A stretch of DNA of 64,000 bases from Pectinophora gossypiella (GCF_024362695.1 NC_065431.1:2424624-2488623), one strand, 5' to 3'. Numbered from the stretch's first letter, positions 31,537 through 41,432 are shown. Made by a program: numbers and translations. The notes: generated from the letters alone by a model not told the origin.

Positions 31537-31735
31537 CATGCTTACGACGATTTGATTTTTGCATGCTTACGTGTAAGCTGAAAACATTGGACATAAAATT
31601 GTAACAACATCTTATTGTACTGTTTTTGGCAAATAAACTATTCTATTCTATTCCATTCCATTCCATTCCATTCCATTCCATTCCATTCCATTCCATTCCA
31701 TTCCATTCCATTCCATTCCATTCTATTCTATTCTA
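31537..31735 (+). mobile_element. LINE 3' tail with ATTCC pentamer array
   Basis: Ends in ggcaaataaactattctatt and then about 20 ATTCC/ATTCT units (31637-31735). The short frame over it (HSIPF repeats) is an artefact of the array. Confidence 0.75.
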
Positions 31736-31784
31736 ATATTATTAATTATAAGAAACTACTTACTTCGTGTTTGATGCCGACTTC

Positions 31785-31801
31785 ACACACACACACACAC
31801 A
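31785..31801 (+). repeat. AC microsatellite
   Basis: Run of CA units next to S4. Confidence 0.9.
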
Positions 31802-31802
31802 T

Positions 31803-32100
31803 ATCTATCTCCCTAGCATTATTCCGTTTTATCACAGGGTCCGCTCACCCAACCTGAAGATATGACAGGTCCGGTTTTTTACAGAAGCGACTGCCTGTCT
31901 GACCTTTCAACCCACGAAGGGAAAACCAGCCCAATACAGGTTAGGTCACATACCTCCGAAAATGCATTTCTCGGGAATGTGAGCACGTTATAATAATTAA
32001 AAAAAAAAAACATCTATCACTGGTTTAGGCCAGTGCTGAATTCGAACCATCGACCTCAAAGTGAGAGACAAGCGTTCTACCATCTGGACTACCACGGCTC
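31803..32100 (-). mobile_element. S4 SINE with internal A-run
   Basis: Reverse S4 with tail and tRNA-like head (agcgttctaccatctggac). Part of the body is replaced by an A-run near 32000. Confidence 0.8.
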
Positions 32101-32326
32101 AACAAGTTTGTTGTTGCAAAATATGTGAAATCATATAATTAGAGCCCTTGAATGACTAATATTTAATATTCAAATGGCGAATCATCATTACATGCAGAAT
32201 TATTATTAGGTATATAAGTCGTAATTCATGTCTCCTAATACGACATCATCATCACCTGGGCCTTTATGCAAAATCACATTTGAATGTGATTTTTCTTAAG
32301 AAAATCTCACAACAGCCTATTCTTTA

Positions 32327-32443
32327 ACGTGAGTTATGGTAGAAATTGACTACTTGGTAGAAGAAATGGGGAGCGTTGAGGGCTCACAGCCGGTACAACA
32401 TTTAATTGGGCGCGAACCTCGTTTCAGGGCGTCGTCTGATTCC
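32327..32443 (-). mobile_element. P-related fragment
   Basis: ctacttggtagaagaaatgg, ggcgcgaacctcgtttcag and ggcgtcgtctga, decayed. Confidence 0.6.
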
Positions 32444-32444
32444 T

Positions 32445-32560
32445 CGAACTGGACATTTTGCGAATTGGACATTTTGCGACCGATTGTCATTTTGCGAATC
32501 GACCATTCTGCTAATTGGACATTTTGCGACTACTTGACATTTTGCGAATTGGACATTCTG
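32445..32560 (+). repeat. Seven-unit minisatellite with 16/16/18 pattern
   Basis: Units of the type cgaattggacattttg. Lengths read 16, 16, 18, 16, 16, 18, 16, giving a 50-base higher-order period. Confidence 0.9.
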
Positions 32561-32563
32561 CGC

Positions 32564-33105
32564 CTAAACGCCTGCTCTCTCCTCAATAACTCTCAATATC
32601 TAAAAGTTCCTTTTTTCTCTTTCTTATAGAAAATAATTTAGGTATTATTATATTATTTTAAGAAATTATTTATTTCTTAAAATTATTACAATTGGCAGTC
32701 TTATTACTCTAAAGCAAATTCACCCAGGCAACATGGAACGTGTTAGGAAACAATAATAGTTAGTCACCCACTGCATTTACTAAGAATGGAGCAAATGACG
32801 TCACAAACAAAGGATTGAATGGAAAATTCAAAATGGAGTATTAATAAAGTACTTAATTTGCATAATTATTGACGACTATAGGTTCGGTGTAGTTTAATCA
32901 GGGCTGAGGTGTGGTTTTCCCTGTTTTAACATGATGCTAAAACGCATAAGCATCAGTGTTGCCCTCTGGGTAAATTTTCACTGAATCCTGGCCTTTTTTG
33001 GTGAACTGCGGCACCCATATATATACCTTTATGTTTTCCAACTAAATATTTCTTTCGTGTGTATATTTTAATGTTGTAAATGTATATGTGTTTTTATATG
33101 CACAA
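32564..33105. other. Unassigned spacer
   Basis: No recognised gene or repeat. Confidence 0.4.
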
Positions 33106-33109
33106 GTAT

Positions 33110-33302
33110 TCCCATGCTGCACTATCCCGCTATATTACCTAATATTCAATATCTCTTATACTTAAAGGTTGCCTGGAAGAGATTGCTACTTAGCAATAAG
33201 GCCGCCTATTGTACTAATTCTATTTCTCTTTTGTTTTGTATTTTGTTTTTTCCTGTTTGTGCAATAAAGTATTTGTTATGTTGTTATGTTATGTTATGTG
33301 TG
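33110..33302 (+). mobile_element. LC LINE 3' tail
   Basis: ctggaagagattgctactta, caataaggccgcctattg, then tgtgcaataaagtatttg and a GTTAT repeat. Confidence 0.8.
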
Positions 33303-33402
33303 TCGTAGGTTTTACCTAAATAAACTTTTTTTTTTTTTTCGTAATACCGGGTTCTTACCGCGTTAAAATCAGGGATATTTCAACACTGTTGCAAGTGTCA
33401 TG
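33303..33402. mobile_element. LINE tail scrap plus LY fragment
   Basis: tcgtaggttttacctaaata with AATAAA and a T-run, then cgggttcttaccgcgtt and cactgttgcaagtgtcatg of LY. Confidence 0.6.
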
Positions 33403-33864
33403 TTCCGCTTACCTAACCTGAAGATTTGACAGGTCCGGTTTTTTACAGAAGCGAATGCCTGACCTTCCAACCCGCGAAGGGAAAACTAGCCCAACAGGGG
33501 TTGAAATAGCCACATCGAAGCAATTCATCTAAGAAAGCAATATTGCTATTTGACATTTGTTTGTATTGCGCACATACTTTTATATGCGTAATGTCAAATT
33601 GCAATATTGTTTTCTTAGATGAATTGCTTCGATGTAGCCATTTCAACCCCCCAGGTTAGGTCACATACCTCCGAAAATGCATTTCTCGGGAATATGGGTT
33701 TCCTCTCGATGTTTTACATCACTGCTGAGCACGTGATAATCATTTATGATCCAAACATGAATTCAAAAACAAATTCGACAATCATTGGTTTAGGCCTGTG
33801 CTGGATTCGAACCTGCGACCTCAAAGTGCGAGGCAAGCGTTCTACCAACTGCGCTATCATGGCG
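33403..33864 (-). mobile_element. S4 SINE interrupted by M4
   Basis: S4 tail 33403-33498 and head side 33652-33864, with tRNA-like head complement gttctaccaactgcgctat at the right end. Confidence 0.85.
33499..33651. mobile_element. M4 TIR element, complete
   Basis: About 153 bp. Ends pair over 50 bases (left ttgaaatagccacatcgaag against right cttcgatgtagccatttcaa). Flanked by cagg on both sides. No coding capacity. Confidence 0.85.
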
Positions 33865-34337
33865 TGATGCTTTGTAGTGTTATGTAATAATTGTCATAAA
33901 GTACGTGTTTTTATATTGATTTTTCCTTCGGATAATTATTTCTTTCACTACTTGGCCGGACTAATAATGATTCCAAATGACACAAAGGAAAAACCGTTGT
34001 TACTGCGCATTTTTCCAAACGGTCAACAATTTTCTACTTAAAACGTGGACGTATACACGTAAATACGTAGTTATGACGTAGACACTTTATAGATGTGTTG
34101 TCCGACATCGGCGATGCAACCTCTAGACTCCTATGACAGACGAACGGGTTCTGTAAAGTGATCTGACGATTAGGTCAGATATAGATGTCATCCAATTGAT
34201 GAGCAATTCATCTAAAAAGCAATATTGCAAGGCAGTTTTGATTGAAAATAAGTTTTTCTATGTTTTCTTCTTTCCGATCTTTAGGGAATAGATATAACAC
34301 TATGATTTACTACTACTACTACTACTTTATTTGATTT
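33865..34337. other. Spacer with M4 scrap
   Basis: An M4-like arm (caattcatctaaaaagcaat) lies at 34202-34228; otherwise nothing recognised. Confidence 0.4.
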
Positions 34338-34520
34338 ACTATGATGGTGAATGTCGGTGTACGGACAAACCAAAGTTGGTTTTTGTTGCACCGTCAATTG
34401 TAAAAAAATGTATTAAGTACTGTCTCTCTCTCTCTCTCTCTATTTTAGAGCTGCGCTCTTGTCGGTGGAGTAACCGCCATTCCTCTCTGTACTGTACTTA
34501 TTTTTAATAAATAAAAATAA
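34338..34520 (+). mobile_element. LT LINE 3' tail interrupted by RT-A
   Basis: tgtcggtgtacggacaaacc and tgttgcaccgtcaattgt match 41105-41215. Split by a 75-base insert. Confidence 0.75.
34424..34498 (-). mobile_element. RT-A LINE terminal fragment
   Basis: CT repeat then the complement of the REEWRLLHRQERSS end. Duplication gtactgt at 34417-34423 and 34499-34505. Confidence 0.8.
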
Positions 34521-34889
34521 ATAAATAAATAATTTTGCAGTTAAACGCTGCGCAAAAGGTTATAGTGTAAAAACATAACCAAAACAATATGTTTGTTTAC
34601 ACAAATATTACGGGGAACTGAACTGAATTTCAGAACACTCAACAGTAGCGACACCTGGTGGGACAAATAGGCAGTTTTTATCCTCATTAGATGCGAATAA
34701 ACAGATTAAACATTAGGCGTCTACTTGGTCGTACCGTCGATGACAGATATCATGTTATCCGACCTTCTATTTTAATGCTGATTCATTTTACTATTAATTA
34801 ATTGTTTCAATCCGGTTTACATTGTAAATACTTAGTTCTAATGCTATATTATCTCAGGGACGATAAGAAAAACGTAGAAGATTCCATAC

Positions 34890-34936
34890 TTTATGAACTC
34901 ACGCACGTAATCCCTAACGGGCTGGGCAGAGCCATT
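34890..34936 (-). mobile_element. T8 fragment
   Basis: tgaactcacgcacgtaatcc to gggctgggcagagcc. Confidence 0.55.
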
Positions 34937-35010
34937 GTTTTCTCTAAATAAGTAAAAAGTGTATTATTGTACCTGATATAATAATGAAGTATGTCAATTT
35001 GGGAAGACAA

Positions 35011-35168
35011 TGGCCCCGATACCTGTAGACACCTCCTAATTTTACTTTTAGTTGTACCTGTCATTTTCTTATCCACCGAAAAGGAAAGAGACGGATGATT
35101 GATAGCTCTTAATTTTAGGAAGAATGATTGAATGAATGAATAACCCGGCCTAATCAAAAAGGTATCCG
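35011..35168. mobile_element. M1 half element
   Basis: Starts tggccccgatacctgtagac and runs to cccggcctaatc near the element centre. Confidence 0.75.
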
Positions 35169-35364
35169 GCTGATCACCTGATTGTCCGAAAATAAGATAA
35201 TCCGTTAAGACACGTTAAGCCGTTGGTCCCGCTTACTACTTACTGATGTAAGTAAATAGTCGTTACATGAGCCATGTCAGAGGTCTTTGGCGCCTCATTA
35301 ATAACCCTGACACCTGGGTTGATAAGGTTGGTAGCCCATCTGACAACCCACACGGTAGAAGAAG
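35169..35364 (+). mobile_element. S1 SINE 3' half
   Basis: ctgatcacctgattgtccg through the core to caacccacacggtagaag. Confidence 0.85.
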
Positions 35365-35561
35365 GCTTACTTCTTATATCGCGTGAGATTCTGGTCAAAT
35401 GCTTACCTATTATTAATAAAAAATGTTTTTTTTTATTCTGTCTATCCATAAGTGAATAAACAAGTATAAAAAGTGCTGTAAAAAGTTTTGTTATAATCTA
35501 ATGACGTCAATACATCGATTTTGAGTATTTAAGGTGCTTATACATTGAGATGTATCTGTGT

Positions 35562-35778
35562 ACAGTCATGAGCAATATTATGTACCCACTTTAGAACCCT
35601 GTCGCACTATCATATTTGCCATTTAATGAGACTTACGGTTTTAACATAACATAACATAAATAGCCTATATACGTCCCACTGCTGGGCACAGGCCTCCTCT
35701 CGATCAACCGGACTTACGGTTTTATTTGTCAAAAAAGTTAATGTGACATGGTTTAAAAGTGTATACATATTAGTTTCA
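35562..35778. mobile_element. M3 element with nested S2 fragment
   Basis: Left end agtcatgagcaatatt. The body is interrupted at 35644-35710; the right part is decayed after gtatacatattag. Confidence 0.75.
35644..35710 (-). mobile_element. S2 SINE, 67-base truncated insertion
   Basis: Complement of the S2 tail (cccactgctgggcacaggcc) with an ATAAC run. Bounded by the perfect 14-base duplication gacttacggtttta (35630-35643, 35711-35724). Confidence 0.9.
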
Positions 35779-35945
35779 AAGTGTATACCGTACACCGCCT
35801 TGCTTCTCGAACCCCGTTATAATTAATTGCTATGATATGAATAAGTTTCATAACATGAACTGGGCTAGTCAGAAGTACGAACAAAGGTGCAGTTACTGAG
35901 AATTATTTGTAAACAGTGGCATAGAATAAGGAATAATACTACGTA

Positions 35946-36936
35946 AAGTCCGTTCACGAATGATCTTCATTTTTTTGGTTTGGTTTTCCCCGAAGGGTAA
36001 GGCAAAGGGAACTATGCCCATACAGCCATGTCTTACGTATTTTTTTCTTGATGATTAATGAAATGATGAAAGGTGATGATGATGAAACCTAAGCCCCCAC
36101 CCTCGAAGTAGACACCTACTCCGAACCCCAAAGGAATTAACTCAAAAGTCCGCATAAACTTTCGAGTTATGAAGCGGCTTCTTGACACGAAGCGAAAATA
36201 GGCAGATACACTTTGTTCATTGAATACTCCGATATAATAACACTCGCGAATGTCTTCCGACTAACTTAATGCGATCATTAACCACAAAACACCACTTCGT
36301 ATTAATTATTTAGATCATGCAATGAAGAAAGCAACTGTCCCGTTCCCGTTTCCCACCAAAAAGCCCGAATGATCTTCATAAAAGGTAAACAAATATGGCT
36401 GCCGATATTTTTTATCTGTGTCAAACTGCATACTAGTAAAGTGCTGAATTGATTTTAGCTCAAGTTATTTTATCATAATGAACTGACTCTGAATATTTTG
36501 TATATGATAATATTAAAATATATATTGTATGTTTGTTTGTGGTTACGCTATTTCACTTGAAAGTTATTTTTTCTGCGTTATACGGCTTATTAAGTATATT
36601 ACACTCACTTAAGTTATTCACGGAACTGACTCGTTTTCCTGACCTGAATGAAATGTCTCATCACTAATTGTCAAATTGACAGCTAGCCGCAGATTAACAA
36701 GAATTTATGATGTCAACTTTTTTGTGTGAGGTTTTGTTTGATTTTGTTTTTACGTGAAAAAATGTGTTTTTAATCAATATTTTACGTTAATTTCACATTG
36801 AGCTAAGAAATCATACATCTATTGAGTGCTACGGATGTTATTAGAAGAATACTTTGCGTAGTTTAGGTGAAATTCGAACATTCTTTGTAGTAACAGGTTT
36901 GTTTACCTTTTATGAAGATCAATTTTGAACGGACTT
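35946..36936. mobile_element. TA-flanked TIR element with nested retroposon
   Basis: Termini start aagtccgttca and continue ttgatcttcataaaaggtaa in the right arm. About 37 bases pair with few changes. Flanks are TA at 35944-35945 and 36937-36938, as for Tc1/mariner-type elements. Without the insert it is about 580 bp. No transposase frame. Confidence 0.7.
35971..36365 (-). mobile_element. Retroposon nested in the TA element
   Basis: A 395-base insert starting with a T-run (ttttttggtttggttttcc). Bounded by the perfect duplication cgaatgatcttcat (35957-35970, 36366-36379). Family not seen elsewhere in the window; could be a LINE 3' end or SINE. Confidence 0.8.
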
Positions 36937-36938
36937 TA

Positions 36939-37521
36939 AAGAACAGCAACTCTCCTCTCCCCACCAGCGTCTGAGCTAGATTTACCTCACCCCCTTGAAC
37001 ATAGTTTAAACACTTGTTTATAAAATTTGATATGAGCTTTGCTTCGAAAGGTGTTTAAGTATAACTCGGCCGGAAAAGTGCGCCCTGAGGGTTCTCAACT
37101 CTCTTCTCTGAGGGTACAAATCATCAGAGTTTTGTCTGAGGGAATTACGCCGGATGATTTTGGATTCGTAGTAAAAACATTAAACATTGAATTACCACCT
37201 TAACACGCATTGGTTATAGTTTATGCAAATTTATAGCGAGAAACTCAACCGATACATTTTAAGACGCAAATTCTTAGGATTAACATAAGCGAAAACAATT
37301 TAAACGCGTTTTGGAAAAAGAAAAATACAAAAACCTGCTTTTTTTTATTCACGAGTTATTAATTATACTTATTTATAATGTTATCGATACATAATGAATT
37401 ATCTACAAGCTGTTTCGTCTAGGCGACGGCGATTTGACGTCATAGGAGCTATAAAAAAGAAGATTTCACACAGTTAGCTTTTTCGTCGATTTTTTTTATG
37501 ATCTGACGTATTGTAGATTAT
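36939..37521. other. Spacer with weak P-like piece
   Basis: 37068-37145 loosely resembles P (cggccggaaaagtgcgccct, gagggttctcaactc). No gene. Confidence 0.35.
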
Positions 37522-37536
37522 ATATAGCCCATAACA

Positions 37537-37726
37537 GGTGAGCCGTCGAAGCCCAGTTGGTAGAACGCTTGCCTCTCACTTTGACGTCGCAGGTTCGAAT
37601 CCAACACAGGCCTACACCAGTGGAAAGTCAGACAGGCAGTCGCTTCTGTAAAAAACCGGACCTGTCAAATCTTTAAGTTAGGTAAGCGGACCCTGTGAAA
37701 AACGGGATAATGCTAGGGAGCTAATG
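37537..37726 (+). mobile_element. S4 SINE, internally deleted, with clear duplication
   Basis: tRNA-like head and 3' tail joined directly (aggcctacaccagtggaaag). Flanked by the perfect 15-base repeat atatagcccataaca at 37522-37536 and 37727-37741. Confidence 0.9.
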
Positions 37727-37741
37727 ATATAGCCCATAACA

Positions 37742-37879
37742 TTGCTGCTCTATAGTGGACACCGGTTCGAGTCCCGGTACGGGACTTGCACTAATGTGTT
37801 ATTAATTTATTATAAATCCAGTTTTCACTGACACAGTTGGCTCGATCATTATAGACTGCGATACGGCTCACCACCTAAG
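37742..37879 (+). mobile_element. S5 SINE 5' part
   Basis: Box B-like gttcgagtcccggtacg then cacagttggctcgatcatt, cut after gatacggctcacca. Confidence 0.75.
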
Positions 37880-38262
37880 GGTGTAAGTGACATCGAAACG
37901 AATACTGAGGGGGATGATTCCGCTCATGATTCTGAGTTTATCAAGTTGAGGTTTCCATCGCAAAAATATATAATTAAAAAGAATTTAAGAAAACAAAAAA
38001 AAACATGTTTTTTGCAACGGAGCATTCATTTTGATATTAACTCACACTGGATAATTTTAATTTAATTTTATTAATTTTTCTTTTTTAATTTTTTTGTCTG
38101 GCTCTTGAGCCATGTCAGGGGCCTTTGGCGGCTCAATAGTAACCCTGACACCAGGGTTGATGAGGTTGGTACTCCGCCTCACAACCCACACGATAGAAGA
38201 AGATTAACTCAGACTCATGAGGGATACTTCAGATCCCTCTCAGTATTCGTTACGGTATCTGC
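37880..38262. mobile_element. M2 element with nested S1 tail
   Basis: Left gggtgtaagtgacatcg and right cagtattcgttacgg. An S1 tail fills 38106-38203. Confidence 0.7.
38106..38203 (+). mobile_element. S1 SINE 3' end
   Basis: gagccatgtcaggggccttt to cacacgatagaagaag. Confidence 0.85.
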
Positions 38263-38523
38263 CTGTATGACTATGGGCTCATAGCATGATGATTGTAGCA
38301 ATAATGTACCTAATGATCATACATTTTGTAGCAGATAATGAAATAGGAGCAGGAAAACAAATAATAAGTATATAATTATTCGCTTCAATTGCGTATGAAA
38401 ATGGATAATTGGCAATTTTTGTGCCTAATGACCCAAATTAAACCAATACAATGTTGGTCTTAGAATCCTTGATAACTACATGTAGTAATTATGGTACTTA
38501 CTTACTTATAAGTAAGTAAGGTT

Positions 38524-38713
38524 GAGGAGCTCGGTGGCGCAGCGGTAAACGCGCTCGGTCTGCGATTGTTGAAGTTAAACAACTTTCGCAAAGGCCGGTC
38601 ATAGGATGGGTGACCACAAAAAAAAAGTTTTCATCTCGAGCTCCTCCGTGCTTCGGAAGGCACGTTAAGCCGTTGGTCCCGGCTGCATTAGCAGTCGTTA
38701 ATAACCATCAATC
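38524..38713 (+). mobile_element. S3 tRNA/5S-like SINE, 3'-truncated
   Basis: Best head: box A-like gtggcgcagcggtaaacg, then aagttaaacaac, a 20-base gap and ggatgggtgacc. After the core it switches at 38713 to P sequence. Confidence 0.9.
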
Positions 38714-38901
38714 CTCGATTAATTCTTTCAAATATTTTCCTCTCAGACGACGCCCTGAGCCGAGGTTCGTGCCCAACTGGGCACCCTCAGGCCTGTTGTC
38801 TTAAACGTTGTACCAGGTGAGAGCCTTCAGCGCTCCCCATTTGTCCGGCCAAGTAGTTAATGCCATCTGCGGCAAATCTACAATAAGTCATGTCAAAAAA
38901 A
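38714..38901 (+). mobile_element. P retroposon 3' end fused to S3
   Basis: From tcgattaattctttcaaat to atctacaataagtcatgtc and an A-run. No duplication separates it from S3. Confidence 0.85.
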
Positions 38902-38902
38902 A

Positions 38903-39000
38903 AGGTGAATGTGGAGGAAGCAAGAGAAATGTCAGGATCGAAGAAAATGGAACTTTTCTCTCTGCTTACTCCGGAGGGAAATAAGCGTGAAGTTATGTGT
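38903..39000 (+). mobile_element. RT-H LINE terminal fragment
   Basis: gaatgtggaggaagcaagag, then ggaaataagcgtgaagtt; encodes VEEAREM-like residues. Confidence 0.7.
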
Positions 39001-39164
39001 GTGTACGATACTTACGCTAAAATGATATTACGTTACGTAATAACGATACTTGTAATTATCAGCTTTTGTTAACTGAAGCAAAAAATACTCCAACGAAATA
39101 ATGTACCTAACTGTATGCCTTTGTGTGAAACGTAATTATATTATTGTAAACAAAATAGGGTTTT

Positions 39165-39765
39165 AGGGTTCCGTCACAAAGGGTAAAATCATCGATGATT
39201 TATGTCTTCGCTGTAACGTGCATAACTGAGATGAACATTCGCTCCCCGATACCGACCCCGCCGGCGTGGTCGACGATTTCCCTCATTCAGCGCTTATCGC
39301 TATCGACCCACTAGGGTCGATTAATTCTTTCAAATATTTTTCCTCTCAGACGACGCCCTGAGCCGAGGTTCGCGCCCAACTGGGCACCCTCAGGCCTGTT
39401 GTCTTAAACGTTGTACCGGGTGAGAGCCTTCAGCGCTCCCCATTTGTCCGGCCAAGTAGTTAATGCCATCTGCGGCAAATCTACAATAAGTCACGTCAAA
39501 AAAAAAAAAAGATGAACATTCGCTCTGAAGATCATCGCAGGTTTGTTTATCACCTTTATGTATTACACTTCATCGAATATCGCAAACAAAGCCGTACTGA
39601 ATTAATGGCTGAATTTGTTGAAGTATTGACAATGCCAGAAAAAAAAACATCAGAATTATATAAAAATTACATCAAAAAAGAAAAAAATATGCCATAGAAG
39701 TCGTTCCAATAAGCCCGTCTTTAACACTGAACCCAACTTGGGCGAGTCCGACACGCACTTGGCCG
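39165..39765 (+). mobile_element. Unnamed repeat split by P
   Basis: Left end tagggttccgtcacaaagg, right end gagtccgacacgcacttgg; both are blocks I associate with a common lepidopteran repeat. Across the empty site a frame continues into RRFVYHLYVLHFIEYRKQ, unassigned. Confidence 0.45.
39245..39510 (+). mobile_element. P retroposon with intact duplication
   Basis: From cccgataccgaccccgcc to agtcacgtc and an A-run. The 15-base duplication gatgaacattcgctc lies at 39230-39244 and 39511-39525. This copy sets the sense strand of P. Confidence 0.95.
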
Positions 39766-40028
39766 GTTTTATTGTATTTTATTGCGTTGGTATCGAAGTA
39801 AGTTATACGTAAATAACATTGCAAAACTTCTGCCCTACAGTACCTACACCATAGTTTGCGAGATGTTTGCGAAATTCTTATAGTTTGTAGTTACTTAATA
39901 GCTTTTTTTGTTAAGTTTTACATTCTCTTATTAATCAGGGACAAAAAAGAACTCGAAAGTTCCATGCTTATCATCCTAATCAAGTTGTAGCCAAAGTTCG
40001 AATGCGCGTTACGAGTTTTCTAACCTGC

Positions 40029-40140
40029 CCTACTGGGTACCCTCAGGCTTGTTGTCTTAAATTTTGTACCGGGTGAGAACCCTCAGCGCTATCCATTTGT
40101 CCGGCCAAGTAGTTAATACCATCTCCGACAAATGTACAAA
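40029..40140 (+). mobile_element. P retroposon fragment
   Basis: ctactgggtaccctcaggct to atctccgacaaatgtac, without the tail. Confidence 0.75.
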
Positions 40141-40182
40141 TACAAATATGTTTTATTGCATCAAAATAAAAAGAAATAATTA

Positions 40183-40313
40183 AAACACATAATAACGGGT
40201 TCTTACCGCGTTTAAATGGGGATATGAGACTCCCGATATTTCGACACTGTTGCAAGTGCCATGAACAAACAAACAAAACAATGTAAAACAAGAAAAACAA
40301 TGTAAAACAATGT
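40183..40313 (-). mobile_element. LY LINE-like tail with 17-base duplication
   Basis: Left end aaacacataataacgggtt; right end an AC-rich stretch. Perfect duplication ataaaaagaaataatta at 40166-40182 and 40314-40330, supporting retroposition. Confidence 0.8.
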
Positions 40314-40385
40314 ATAAAAAGAAATAATTACAAAAGACTCTTAACTAAGTACAAATACAATAGGTACTAGGTACAAATGTATGTA

Positions 40386-40433
40386 CAGGGTTGATGGGGT
40401 TGGTAATCCACCTCACAACCCACACGATAGAAG
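40386..40433 (+). mobile_element. S1 SINE tail scrap
   Basis: gttgatggggttggtaatcc to cacacgatagaagag. Confidence 0.7.
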
Positions 40434-40445
40434 AGATGATCCGAA

Positions 40446-40517
40446 GCAAATATAATGTACCTGTCTGTGTGTCTGTGGTGTCCGGGAGTAATAAATGTTT
40501 CTTTCTTTCTTTCTTTC
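40446..40517 (+). mobile_element. LINE 3' tail with TTTC repeat
   Basis: gtgtccgggagtaataaatg then TTTC units. Confidence 0.5.
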
Positions 40518-41104
40518 AAATATCACCCGAAAGATGTTTATCTTAACTTTCATATCACTGGCAGACTACGCTCAAGATAATACCATGTGCTTAAAACTGT
40601 TCATAAATGTGCATATTTATAAAGAAAATTGTGAAGTTAAGCTTCTTATCTGCACTTGGTGTTGTGAACCGATAGTTAAACCAGTCAGCGATGGGAACAT
40701 GATGTTAATCAGAATAATTTCATCAGAATTTCACCTACACCAGCGTTTTATACTTAATGTACATTTATACACACATACTGTACCAAGGGGTAGGCAGGCG
40801 AGTCAAATCGCTGATGGCTATGGGGGTTCATCAAGTTCTTCTCTCTCTTCTCTTCCTAAGCCTTGTCCCGCTTAGACAGGGTCGGCTATCCTTATCCTAC
40901 TTCTATATGCTGGTCGGTTTTGGGGTTTTGGGGTTCATCTAGTTGCTGATAAGTATAATAATTATCCGTAAATACTAACGAACAACGAACGAGCGAACTA
41001 GTTTTTGTATACTTCGCTTGCAAGTGTATAAATTCCTACCTACATGTTCTTTATTTGTTGTACCTATTTGTTCGAGCATGATATTATGTTACAAATTGGA
41101 AGCA
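40518..41104. other. Unassigned stretch
   Basis: Two overlapping plus-strand frames (40495-40875, 40757-40942) have low-complexity ends and no recognisable domain. Sequence near 40840-40905 may be an uncharacterised repeat. Confidence 0.35.
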
Positions 41105-41215
41105 ACGATGATGAATGTCGGTGTACGGACAAACCAAAGTTGGTTTTTGTTGCACCGTCAATTGTAAAAAAATGTATTAAGTACTGTACTTATTTTTAAT
41201 AAAAAAATAAATAAA
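41105..41215 (+). mobile_element. LT LINE 3' tail
   Basis: Uninterrupted counterpart of 34338-34520, ending in an AATAAA-like repeat. Confidence 0.75.
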
Positions 41216-41287
41216 AAAATATCCAAAAATATATAGATGGCGTTGTACAGTTTTTTTTTTAATTGTCTATTTTCTCATTGCTCGGGT

Positions 41288-41432
41288 AAGGTCAGCAGTA
41301 CTAATATGTATACACTTTGCTACCATGTCACATTAACTTTTTGACAAATTGACCCGTAAGTCTCATTAAATGTCAAATATGTTAGTGCGACAGGATTCTA
41401 AAGTGGGTATATGATATTGCTCATGACTGTGA
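41288..41432. mobile_element. M3 element
   Basis: Intact length, right end attgctcatgactgt; left end decayed. Confidence 0.75.

Noticed and set aside
39231..39697. A 61-residue frame that continues across the P empty site
   Set aside because: Possibly coding relic of the host repeat, but no domain or homologue could be recognised, so it is not listed as a gene.
40495..40875. A 126-residue plus-strand frame
   Set aside because: It starts in a TTTC repeat, shows no domain and ends in serine-rich low complexity.
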